A stretch of 64,000 nt of DNA, taken from the NCBI RefSeq assembly GCF_030056665.1, contig NZ_JASHIG010000012.1, one strand, 5' to 3'. Below, in pieces: positions 18,155 to 26,050 of the stretch (position 1 is the stretch's first letter; each line of letters starts with the position of its first letter). The position numbers and the translations under genes are program-made. This DNA comes from Flectobacillus roseus (GTDB taxonomy: Bacteria > Bacteroidota > Bacteroidia > Cytophagales > Spirosomataceae). The notes below the pieces were generated by a model. The model worked only from the letters and a program-made list of their open reading frames with translations. It was not told where the DNA came from and ran no database searches.

Positions 18155-18448
18155 ATGGTCAATAAAAGCAAAACAAATGGAGTTTGTTGGATGTTTATTT
18201 AAACAAATGATCAATTTTGAGTTATTTATACATCATTTTTATAGCAAATAAGTAAGCGAATTCGTCAATTTTATGACTGTTATCAAAAAAATGGACTACA
18301 TTTTGAAATGAAGTTTATATATTTGGCAAAATATAAAAGGTAGTGGCCTTTTATCAACCAAGAGGGCACTTATATCATTAGATTTGTGCTTTAATGAATA
18401 AAATCTGTAAATGATTTCGGTTGTTTACTCCACCAATCAAAATAATTA
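18155..18448 (+). promoter_or_regulatory. Leader/promoter region of topA
   Basis: About 300 bases without a gene. Two TAnnTTTG-like elements are visible, TATATTTG at 18317-18324 and TAGATTTG at 18379-18386. Between them ATAAAAGG-tagtgg-CCTTTTAT (18333-18354) forms a perfect 8-bp hairpin. Which element is used cannot be told. Confidence 0.4.
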
Positions 18449-20932
18449 ATGTCAAAAAACTTAGTAATAGTAGAGTCTCCTGCCAAAGCAAAAACCATTG
18501 AAGGCTACTTAGGAAAAGATTTCACCGTGAGATCTTCCTTTGGTCATGTGCGTGATTTGCCAGATAAAGGAATGGCTATTGATATTGAAAATGGGTTCAA
18601 ACCTACTTATGAAGTATCTCCCGATAAAGTCAAGGTTGTCAACGAATTAAAAAGCATAGCAAAATCATCTGAAGAGGTGTGGCTAGCAACCGATGATGAC
18701 CGTGAAGGAGAGTCTATTTCATGGCACTTGAAAGAAGCCCTTGGATTGGCAGATAACACAAAACGTATCGTTTTCCGTGAAATCACAAAAAAGGCTATTC
18801 AAAATGCGATCCAAAATCCACGTACTATTGACATGGATTTGGTAAACGCCCAACAAGCACGTCGTTTACTCGACCGTCTGATTGGTTTTGAGCTTTCGCC
18901 AGTACTTTGGTCTAAAGTAAAGAAAGGTCTATCGGCTGGTCGTGTACAATCTGTTGCTGTAAGAATTATCGTAGAGCGTGAGCGTGAAATCGAAAACTTC
19001 AAAACAAAGTCTTCTTTCAAAATCGTAGCGCAGTTCTTATTAGAAGGAAATAAAATTTTACAGGCTGAACTTCCTAAGAATTTCGAAACAGCTGGTGCTG
19101 CCAAAGATTTCTTGGAAAAATGTTTGGGGGCAACTTTCAAAATTAAATCGCTCGAAACCAAACCTGCTAAAAAATCTCCTTCGCCTCCTTTTACGACGTC
19201 AACGCTTCAGCAGGAAGCTTCTCGTAAGTTGGGATATTCAGTTGCATCAACCATGATGTATGCACAAAAATTATACGAAGCTGGTAAGATTTCGTATATG
19301 CGTACTGACTCAACAAGCCTTTCAGAAGAAGCGATTGAAAAAGCCAAAAATGCGATTACAGACCAGTTTGGTGCTCAGTATGTCCAAACTCGCCAATACA
19401 AAACCAAAAACGAATCTGCTCAAGAAGCGCACGAAGCCATTCGTCCGACTGATTTCTCGGTTACTTCTGCTGGTGCAGACCTCCGTGAAAAACGCTTGTA
19501 CGAGTTAATCTGGAAACGCTCTATCGCATCCCAAATGGCTGATGCTCAACTTGAACGTACTACAGCAACCATTGGTATTTCGAGTACTTCAGAGGAATTA
19601 ATCGCACAAGGTGAAGTTATCAAATTTGATGGTTTCTTAGCCGTATATCTTGAAAGTAGCGACGACGAAGAAGATGAAGAAAATTCAAAAATGCTTCCTC
19701 CGCTAAATATTGGTCAGATATTGAATCTGGACAATATGAAGGCTACGGAGAAATTTACTCGTCCTTCAGCAAGATATACCGAAGCTAGTTTAGTAAAAGC
19801 CCTTGAAGAAAGAGGTATTGGTCGTCCTTCTACCTACGCTCCTACCATCTCGACTATTATTAAACGAGAATACGTGGTCAAAGAAGACCGCCCTGGCAAA
19901 GAACGTACTTTCAAAGAAATGGTTTTGAAGAATGAAACTATTTCGGAGAAAGAAGGTAAAGAAACCTATGGAACCGAAAAAGGTAAACTCTTCCCTACTT
20001 CTGTGGGTATGGTTGTGAACGATTTCTTAGTCAATAATTTTAGTGAAGTAGTAGACTTTAAGTTTACTGCCGAAATGGAAAATGAGTTTGACGAAATCGC
20101 TCATGGCAAAATGGGATGGTCTGATATGATTGATAATTTTTATCAGGGATTCCATAAAACTATTGAAGAAAGTAAAAGTGCAGAAAGAAGCTCTTCAGGC
20201 TCAACTCGCGAGCTTGGTATTGACCCAAATTCTGGTAAAACTATTTCTGTTAGATTAGGAAAATATGGCCCTTATGTACAGCTAGGAGATACGAAAGATG
20301 AAGAAAAACCAATTTTTGTCAATTTACCAAAAGACAAATTGATTTCATCTATCACCCTAGAAGAGGCTTTAGAATTGTTCGAAAAACCAAGACTCCCTCG
20401 TGAAATTGGTTTCTTTGAAGATAAACCCGTTATTATTGGTGCAGGTAAACTAGGCCCTTATGTAAAGCATGATGATAAATATGTAAGTTTAGAAGCTACT
20501 GACGATCCATTCACTATTGAAGAAGCTCGCGCGATTGAATTAATTCAAGCAAAGCGTTTGGCAGATGCTGGCGATGCATTAGGAGAGTTTGAAGGTAGTG
20601 CTGTTACGACAGGTAAAGGACGATTTGGCCCTTATGTAAAACATGAAGGTAAATATTTCTCACTTGCCAAAACAGATTCACTTACGACTATTACTCTGGA
20701 AAGAGCAATCGAAATCATCCAGGCAAAACGTAATCAGGAAGCCAACAAATACATTAAAGAATTTCCAGAAAACGAAACTATTAAGGTCGTAAATGGAGTA
20801 TATGGTCCGTATATCCAAATTGGAAAACGTAACGTAAAAATTCCAAAAGATATGGTTGCCGCCGATTTAACACTAGAGGATTGTATCCGCCTAGGTGAGG
20901 AAGCGCCAGCACCGAAAGGAAAGAAAAAATAG
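18449..20932 (+). CDS. topA: DNA topoisomerase I
   Basis: 827 residues. The enzyme relaxes negative supercoils by single-strand cleavage. It begins with the Toprim domain (LVIVESPAKAKTIEGYLG; acidic DDDREGE near residue 80), and the cleaving tyrosine is Tyr283 in KISYMRTDST. RPSTYAPTIST is the later conserved motif. Instead of zinc fingers the C-terminus carries several topoisomerase C-terminal repeats, each with a KxGPYV-type core (YGPYVQLG, LGPYVKHD, FGPYVKHE, YGPYIQIG), as in other Bacteroidota. A perfect hairpin ends the transcript. Confidence 0.98.
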   Translation: MSKNLVIVESPAKAKTIEGYLGKDFTVRSSFGHVRDLPDKGMAIDIENGFKPTYEVSPDKVKVVNELKSIAKSSEEVWLATDDDREGESISWHLKEALGLADNTKRIVFREITKKAIQNAIQNPRTIDMDLVNAQQARRLLDRLIGFELSPVLWSKVKKGLSAGRVQSVAVRIIVEREREIENFKTKSSFKIVAQFLLEGNKILQAELPKNFETAGAAKDFLEKCLGATFKIKSLETKPAKKSPSPPFTTSTLQQEASRKLGYSVASTMMYAQKLYEAGKISYMRTDSTSLSEEAIEKAKNAITDQFGAQYVQTRQYKTKNESAQEAHEAIRPTDFSVTSAGADLREKRLYELIWKRSIASQMADAQLERTTATIGISSTSEELIAQGEVIKFDGFLAVYLESSDDEEDEENSKMLPPLNIGQILNLDNMKATEKFTRPSARYTEASLVKALEERGIGRPSTYAPTISTIIKREYVVKEDRPGKERTFKEMVLKNETISEKEGKETYGTEKGKLFPTSVGMVVNDFLVNNFSEVVDFKFTAEMENEFDEIAHGKMGWSDMIDNFYQGFHKTIEESKSAERSSSGSTRELGIDPNSGKTISVRLGKYGPYVQLGDTKDEEKPIFVNLPKDKLISSITLEEALELFEKPRLPREIGFFEDKPVIIGAGKLGPYVKHDDKYVSLEATDDPFTIEEARAIELIQAKRLADAGDALGEFEGSAVTTGKGRFGPYVKHEGKYFSLAKTDSLTTITLERAIEIIQAKRNQEANKYIKEFPENETIKVVNGVYGPYIQIGKRNVKIPKDMVAADLTLEDCIRLGEEAPAPKGKKK

Positions 20933-20960
20933 ATCGCGATTTTTCAAATCCAATCTCAAC

Positions 20961-21000
20961 AACAGCACAAAGTTTACTCTAACTTTGTGCTGTTTTGTTT
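20961..21000 (+). terminator. Rho-independent terminator of topA
   Basis: AACAGCACAAAGTT (20961-20974) and AACTTTGTGCTGTT (20981-20994) form a perfect 14-bp stem with a 6-base loop and TTTGTTT behind it. It lies just before the sirtuin start. Confidence 0.85.
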
Positions 21001-21026
21001 ATTCATTAAATTTATCATCAAGCAAA

Positions 21027-21722
21027 ATGGCTAGAAAAAAGAAACTCGTCGTGCTCACAGGAGCTGGGATTTCTGCAGAAAGTGGTATTTCTACCTTCAG
21101 AGATTCAAATGGCTTATGGGAAAATCATTCCATTGATGACGTAGCGACGCCTCAAGGCTGGCAAAAAAATCCTGGGCTAGTGTTAGAGTTTTATAACCAG
21201 CGTCGTGCCCAATTAGCAGAAGTAGTTCCTAACGAAGGGCACCATCTTCTCAAAGATTTTGAAAAATATTTTGACGTGACTATTATCACCCAAAATGTAG
21301 ATAATCTTCACGAAAGAGCTGGTTCTAATGATATTATCCATTTACACGGAGAATTGACCAAAGCAAGAAGTTCAGTCTCGGCGTCGATGGTATATGATAT
21401 AGGTACCAAACCGATTAAACTGGGTGACAAATGCAAAAAAGGATCTCAGCTTCGTCCGCATATTGTATGGTTTGGCGAGTCGGTACCAATGATTGAAATT
21501 GCTACAGAAATGACCGCTATGGCTGATATCCTCATTATTGTTGGTACATCTATGCAGGTATATCCAGCAGCAGGACTGATTGACTGCGTAGGCAAAAATG
21601 TACCGATTTATATTATCGACCCCAACAAGCCCAACGTGTCGCTCCGCCCTAATATGACTTTCATTGAAGAAATTGGAAGTGTTGGCCTAAAACAGCTTTT
21701 TGACAAGCTTACCAAAAAATAA
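21027..21722 (+). CDS. cobB: Class III sirtuin, NAD-dependent protein deacylase
   Basis: 231 residues from the ATG at 21027. The frame stays open further upstream into topA, but that part overlaps the topA end and its terminator, so it is not used. NAD-binding motifs are GAGISAESGISTFRDSNGLWE (12-32) and TQNVDNLHERAG (88-99); the catalytic base is His107 in HLHGEL. Tyr56 and Arg59 in FYNQRR match the Y-x-x-R pair that lets CobB/SIRT5 bind succinyl or malonyl lysine. The zinc-binding cysteines of most sirtuins are missing (ARSSVSASMVYD). It probably reverses lysine acylation of metabolic enzymes. Confidence 0.93.
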   Translation: MARKKKLVVLTGAGISAESGISTFRDSNGLWENHSIDDVATPQGWQKNPGLVLEFYNQRRAQLAEVVPNEGHHLLKDFEKYFDVTIITQNVDNLHERAGSNDIIHLHGELTKARSSVSASMVYDIGTKPIKLGDKCKKGSQLRPHIVWFGESVPMIEIATEMTAMADILIIVGTSMQVYPAAGLIDCVGKNVPIYIIDPNKPNVSLRPNMTFIEEIGSVGLKQLFDKLTKK

Positions 21723-21724
21723 AA

Positions 21725-21756
21725 TTTGTCCATAGACAAACAATCCCGTATTTTTG
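21725..21756 (+). promoter_or_regulatory. Promoter of folD
   Basis: TTTG (21725-21728) and TATTTTTG (21749-21756) are 20 bases apart, a good match to the Bacteroidota TTTG/TAnnTTTG promoter. Confidence 0.65.
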
Positions 21757-21799
21757 CGCTTTCAAATTTTACTCGATAACATCCCCCACAAGTCTAATC

Positions 21800-22681
21800 A
21801 TGCAAATCATCGACGGTAAAGCCGTAGCAGACGAAATAAAAAAAGAAATTGGTGCAGAAGTTGAAGCTATCAAAGCATCAGGAGGTAAAATTCCTCATTT
21901 GGTTGCTATTCTCGTTGGAAACAACGGTGCTTCAGAAACTTATGTAGCCAATAAGGTTAAATCTTGCGAAGAATTAGGCTTTAAATCTACTTTGTTGCGT
22001 TTTGACCCAACAATTTCGGAGGAAGAGCTTTTGGACGAGGTTCGCAAAATCAACCAAAATGATGACATGGATGGTTTGATTGTTCAGCTTCCACTTCCTG
22101 ACCATATCAATCCAGACAAAGTAATGGAAACAATCGACCCAAGAAAAGATGTAGATGGTTTCCACCCAATCAATATTGGTAGAATGGCGAAAGGTTTGCC
22201 TGCTTATATTTCGGCAACTCCTCAAGGCGTTCTAGATTTGTTGGAGCGTTACAACATAGAAACTGCAGGAAAACATTGTGTAGTAGTGGGTCGTAGTCAA
22301 ATCGTTGGTTTGCCAATGACGATTTTGATGCAACGCAATACTAAAATTGGTAACTGTACTGTAACCATTACGCACTCAAGAACTAAAAATTTGGCTGAAG
22401 TATGTGCATCAGCAGATATTTTGATTGCAGCATTGGGTCGTCCAGAATTTATCACAGCTGACTACGTAAAAGAAGGTGCCGTTATCATCGACGTAGGTTT
22501 GACACGCGTAGAAGATAGCTCAAAGAAAAGCGGTTTTGCGTTGAAAGGTGACGTAAAATTTGATGAAGTAGCACCAAAATGCTCATTCATCACGCCAGTA
22601 CCAAAAGGCGTAGGTCCAATGACTATCGTTTCGCTAATGAAAAATACTTTACTTTCTGCTAAAAAAGTAATTTATCAATAG
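21800..22681 (+). CDS. folD: Methylenetetrahydrofolate dehydrogenase/cyclohydrolase
   Basis: 293 residues, full FolD length. It converts 5,10-methylene-THF to 10-formyl-THF for purine and formyl-methionine synthesis. YVANKVKSCEELGF carries the catalytic Tyr and Lys (near residues 50-54), VQLPLPDHI and DPRKDVDGFHPINIG are substrate-loop motifs, and VVGRSQIVGLPM with TITHSRT forms the NADP site. PKGVGPMTI is the conserved end. It has its own promoter directly after the sirtuin gene. Repeat copy C follows and can end the transcript. Confidence 0.97.
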   Translation: MQIIDGKAVADEIKKEIGAEVEAIKASGGKIPHLVAILVGNNGASETYVANKVKSCEELGFKSTLLRFDPTISEEELLDEVRKINQNDDMDGLIVQLPLPDHINPDKVMETIDPRKDVDGFHPINIGRMAKGLPAYISATPQGVLDLLERYNIETAGKHCVVVGRSQIVGLPMTILMQRNTKIGNCTVTITHSRTKNLAEVCASADILIAALGRPEFITADYVKEGAVIIDVGLTRVEDSSKKSGFALKGDVKFDEVAPKCSFITPVPKGVGPMTIVSLMKNTLLSAKKVIYQ

Positions 22682-22701
22682 CATTCAAAACTCATTTAGT
22701 G

Positions 22702-22853
22702 AATTTTACTTGTAGAGACTCAATGCTTTGCGTCTTAAACTGAGTCAGATATAGCGTAGTTGTACCAAAAAAGCGGTCGAAAACATATTTTCGACCGCTT
22801 TTTTGATGAAAATTTAGAGATTATTCCCATTGTTAAATAACGGGAGGAGTCTT
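22702..22853. repeat. GCGGTCG hairpin repeat, copy C
   Basis: The most diverged full copy. The left hairpin is decayed (GACTCAATGCTTTGCGTC), the main hairpin at 22764-22807 is intact (AAAAAAGCGGTCGAAAA with TTTTCGACCGCTTTTTT), and the right part ends GGAGGAGTCTTAT. It lies 20 bases after folD, between tandem genes. The rest of the gap to 23038 shows nothing else. Confidence 0.75.
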
Positions 22854-23038
22854 ATTCCTTTTCCTCGATGCTCCTTTTATTTACACACCATTCTTATTAA
22901 TACCTTAATAAACTCTTCTCAAAAGAATCCATTTTTATAAAATTTCAAAAATTTTTACTAGATGGCATTGCTTTTGTAGAGTTTTCCATAAATTCATGTC
23001 TTCAGGAGTAACATCTCCTTTTCCTAAGTAGCTTATAA

Positions 23039-24727
23039 ATGAGACATTTATACTTTTTTTCACTCCTATTCATCTACCTATTAGCCACCCAACTAGGAAT
23101 GGCTCAGATAAAAATTCGCTATCCTGAAAGTAGATTTGTATTTCAAAGAAATAATAACAATCAGGCAGAAGTCCCTGTAGTGCTACAATTTGACAAACCT
23201 GTCCAAAAAATTGAAATTCAAGCGACTGCTCGTTCTATGAGTACCCCTCAAGGTACATCTACAGACTGGATTACTGTTCAAAAAAACTCCCAATCTAATA
23301 CATGCTATACCAAAATTACTCTCTCAGGAGGCTGGTATGATTTGGTTGTTAGGGCATTTGATGGACTTACGTTTATAGGTATTGATACATTAAAAAGAGT
23401 TGGAGTTGGCGAAGTTTTTATCGTTGCAGGGCAGTCAAATGCCACAGGAGATAATGAACTTAGGAATCAGAACATATTTGGTCCTAGCGCTACCGATGAC
23501 AGGGTTGAAACCATCAATTATTTTAACGGGGAAAGTACTACTTATGGCGCCACAAAATACCCGTATCCTGTAATTTCTCAAATAGATTCCACCTTTCGTC
23601 TAGCGCCTTTTGGCAATAGTGCTTGGTGTTGGGGTGTATTAGGCGATTCCCTAGCCAAGAAACTTAATGTCCCTATTCTTTTTTTCAATGCTGGTTGGTC
23701 TGGATCAGGCATAAGCTCGTGGGTGTCATCTGCCGAAGATAGTACGGCAACCCCAAGCGAATTCATTACATATCCAAGAGGTTTGCCTTATGGAAATTTA
23801 AGAAGCTCTTTACGCTTTTACACTGCTCAGTTTGGTTTACGAGCAATTCTATGGCATCAGGGTGAGACTGATAATTTATATCAAACAGACCGAGATACTT
23901 ATGGAAAAAAGTTAAAAAGACTTATCGAAAAATCAAGAGAACATAGCAATGCACCAAATCTGGCATGGGTGGTGGCACGAGCTACAAGATTTAGGGGATT
24001 AAGTATCCAAGCCTCAAGAGTTTGGCAACCCGTGATTGATGCACAAAACGATGTGCTTGGTATCAATGGACAAGGACAGGCCAACTATTTACCCAATACA
24101 TTTATTGGACCTGCCACCGATTCTCTGATTGGTCCATCAATCCGAACCATTGACTCTGTACACTTTCAAGGGAAAGGAATTGTAAAATTGGCACAAGCTT
24201 GGAATATGTATTTAGATAGTCATTTTTTTAGCGCGTCAACGCCTATTTTGAGTACCGCATTACCCCTGATTGGTAGCACTTGTGCTAGTATTACGAGCTT
24301 AAAATTTACGCTTTCAAATCCAACACTATATTCAATGATTGAGTGGAGTAATGACCCTTTAGCTAAACAAGTTTTCAGTAAAAATACTAGTGTCAATTTA
24401 TCACAAAATCAGTTTGCTAGAGTCCGAGTAAAAGATGCTCAGGATAGAGAATTATTTAGTCCTTTGTTATATACACCCAACAATTTTGCAGGATTATATC
24501 CCTTAGAATCCACACAATCGGGCTATTGGCATGACACTAGCATTTGGAGTTGCGGTAGAATTCCCACTACATTAGATGAAGTAACTATCTTGAAAGATCA
24601 TGAAATTGTAGTCGGGACGGGCTTGTCAGCACAGTTTAAGAAGCTTAATTTGTTGGGAAATTTATATCTATTTGGCGATACTCATTTGTTTTCAAATAAG
24701 GTAGTTCCCAAGTCACCGAAAGAGTAG
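23039..24727 (+). CDS. Secreted SASA-type (sialate O-acetylesterase-like) SGNH esterase
   Basis: 562 residues with a signal peptide (MRHLYFFSLLFIYLLATQLGMA before QIK). After an N-terminal beta domain with fibronectin-like strands the catalytic domain begins at FIVAGQSNATGD, where the Ser is the nucleophile. LWHQGETDN and DSVHFQGKG supply the other conserved parts, the last with the His of the triad. The C-terminal 150 residues look like small beta domains (LPLIGSTCASITSLKF). The likely role is removal of acetyl groups from glycans outside the cell; substrate unknown. No typical T9SS sorting domain was recognised. Confidence 0.85.
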   Translation: MRHLYFFSLLFIYLLATQLGMAQIKIRYPESRFVFQRNNNNQAEVPVVLQFDKPVQKIEIQATARSMSTPQGTSTDWITVQKNSQSNTCYTKITLSGGWYDLVVRAFDGLTFIGIDTLKRVGVGEVFIVAGQSNATGDNELRNQNIFGPSATDDRVETINYFNGESTTYGATKYPYPVISQIDSTFRLAPFGNSAWCWGVLGDSLAKKLNVPILFFNAGWSGSGISSWVSSAEDSTATPSEFITYPRGLPYGNLRSSLRFYTAQFGLRAILWHQGETDNLYQTDRDTYGKKLKRLIEKSREHSNAPNLAWVVARATRFRGLSIQASRVWQPVIDAQNDVLGINGQGQANYLPNTFIGPATDSLIGPSIRTIDSVHFQGKGIVKLAQAWNMYLDSHFFSASTPILSTALPLIGSTCASITSLKFTLSNPTLYSMIEWSNDPLAKQVFSKNTSVNLSQNQFARVRVKDAQDRELFSPLLYTPNNFAGLYPLESTQSGYWHDTSIWSCGRIPTTLDEVTILKDHEIVVGTGLSAQFKKLNLLGNLYLFGDTHLFSNKVVPKSPKE

Positions 24728-24739
24728 AGAGACTCATAA

Positions 24740-24774
24740 ATTGAGTGATTGGTGGTTGAGTGATTTAGTGATTA
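24740..24774. repeat. Degenerate GAGTGATT simple repeat
   Basis: Tract of octamers such as GAGTGATT, GAGTGATT and TAGTGATT after the esterase gene, directly in front of repeat copy D. Its order resembles that of the tract at 402-436. Confidence 0.6.
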
Positions 24775-24775
24775 T

Positions 24776-24894
24776 GTTAAAATTTGTATTCTCGTAGTAG
24801 AGACGCAATGATTGCGTCTTAAGCCAAATCATATCGAGTATAGTAGCATCAAAAAAAGGCGGTCGAAAATTGTTTTTCGACCGCCTTTTTTGAT
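24776..24894. repeat. GCGGTCG hairpin repeat, copy D
   Basis: Shares its left end (GTTAAAATTTGTATTCT) with copy B and has a perfect GACGCAA-tga-TTGCGTC hairpin. The main hairpin (24848-24894) gained one extra G-C pair, AAGGCGGTCG with CGACCGCCTT, a paired change. The conserved right part after TTTTTTGAT is lost. It lies between convergent genes. Confidence 0.8.
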
Positions 24895-24948
24895 AAATAG
24901 TTAAAGAAATGGATTATTTCAATTCACTAAATGCGAGATAACACCTCT

Positions 24949-25977
24949 TTACGAATAATGAATAACAACCTGCGAAACCACTTTATCTTCTTCTTGTAAT
25001 AATTGTAATTCTGCTTTTTCTTGAAAATTAATTGAAAGTCGGCGTTGAAGATTTTTCATCCCTACTCCTATTCGTTTGTTTTCTAAACTTAGCGTACCAG
25101 CATTGGTAACCCTTATCATCAAAACTTTCTCTGACATTCGGGCTTGAATCATTATATCACCACCATTTTTCGTTTTTCCAACACCATGTTTGATGGCATT
25201 TTCAACTAATAATTGCAGTGACATAGGTGGCACTTTACAGCCCATGGTGGCTCTTTCTATCATAAACTGGTATCGCAATCTTTCTTCGTATCTTAATTTT
25301 TCCAAAAAAAGATAGTCTTTTACCAATTTTAACTCCTCCTCAAAACTCACTAATTGGTGATTCCCCATTGACAAAGAAGTGCGAAGCAAATCTGATAATT
25401 CTGTCAGCGCATGGCGTGCCAAGGCTGGGTCTGTCAAGGTAAGTGCCTTGATACTATTGATAGCATTAAAAAGGAAATGCGGATTAAGCTGATTTTTAAG
25501 GTTTTCTAACTCCGCAATTTTGAGAAGCGTTTCAGCTTTACTTAGCTGTATCTCCTTTTGATGCGAAACCCTTTCCATGATGATTAAATGGAAAAACAAA
25601 AACCAAATAATAACATAACGGACTGACTCTACGTAAAACTGTAAATAATCGTAAAGCTCAAGCGGCAAACCCATACTTGGCTTTCTATATCGCTGAAAGC
25701 CAAAAGCAAAGTCTTGTAAATAGAAAGCACCGCCTACTATTACGATTCCTAGTAGCGCATATGGTATAACATTTCTTTTAACAGCAAGCTTTTTATTGAA
25801 TATCTCTTTATAAATATGTGTAAGAACTAATCCAATAAAAAAACTAATTACTAAATAGATAGGCAAATTATAACCTTGCTCAAAATACTTTGAGTTAGGT
25901 TGTCTGAGCACAAAAGTGGTAAAAGTCCACCAGCTAAACTGTCCTATCCAGTAAACTCGTGAGTCTAGTAACTTCAT
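24949..25977 (-). CDS. LytS/YehU-type sensor histidine kinase
   Basis: 342 residues. Four hydrophobic helices occupy the N-terminal 135 residues, followed by a coiled-coil (KEIQLSKAETLLKIAELENLK). The His_kinase domain has LNPHFLFNAINSI with His167 as phosphoacceptor, and the ATP-binding part shows LLVENAIKHGVGK (N-box) and IGVGMKNLQRRL (G-box). Such kinases normally work with a LytTR response regulator, but none is found beside it. It is in line with the metalloprotease-like gene upstream (73 bases), so the two may be cotranscribed. Confidence 0.93.
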   Translation of the reverse strand: MKLLDSRVYWIGQFSWWTFTTFVLRQPNSKYFEQGYNLPIYLVISFFIGLVLTHIYKEIFNKKLAVKRNVIPYALLGIVIVGGAFYLQDFAFGFQRYRKPSMGLPLELYDYLQFYVESVRYVIIWFLFFHLIIMERVSHQKEIQLSKAETLLKIAELENLKNQLNPHFLFNAINSIKALTLTDPALARHALTELSDLLRTSLSMGNHQLVSFEEELKLVKDYLFLEKLRYEERLRYQFMIERATMGCKVPPMSLQLLVENAIKHGVGKTKNGGDIMIQARMSEKVLMIRVTNAGTLSLENKRIGVGMKNLQRRLSINFQEKAELQLLQEEDKVVSQVVIHYS

Positions 25978-26050
25978 TTTTTCTATTTTAAGGATGTAAA
26001 TAATTTGCGGTACACCCCTGTTTGGCTATTTGGTTAAGGCAGACATTGTA

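Noticed and set aside
20895..21026. N-terminal extension of the sirtuin into topA
   Set aside because: It would cross the topA terminator hairpin, and the conserved sirtuin sequence starts right after the ATG at 21027.
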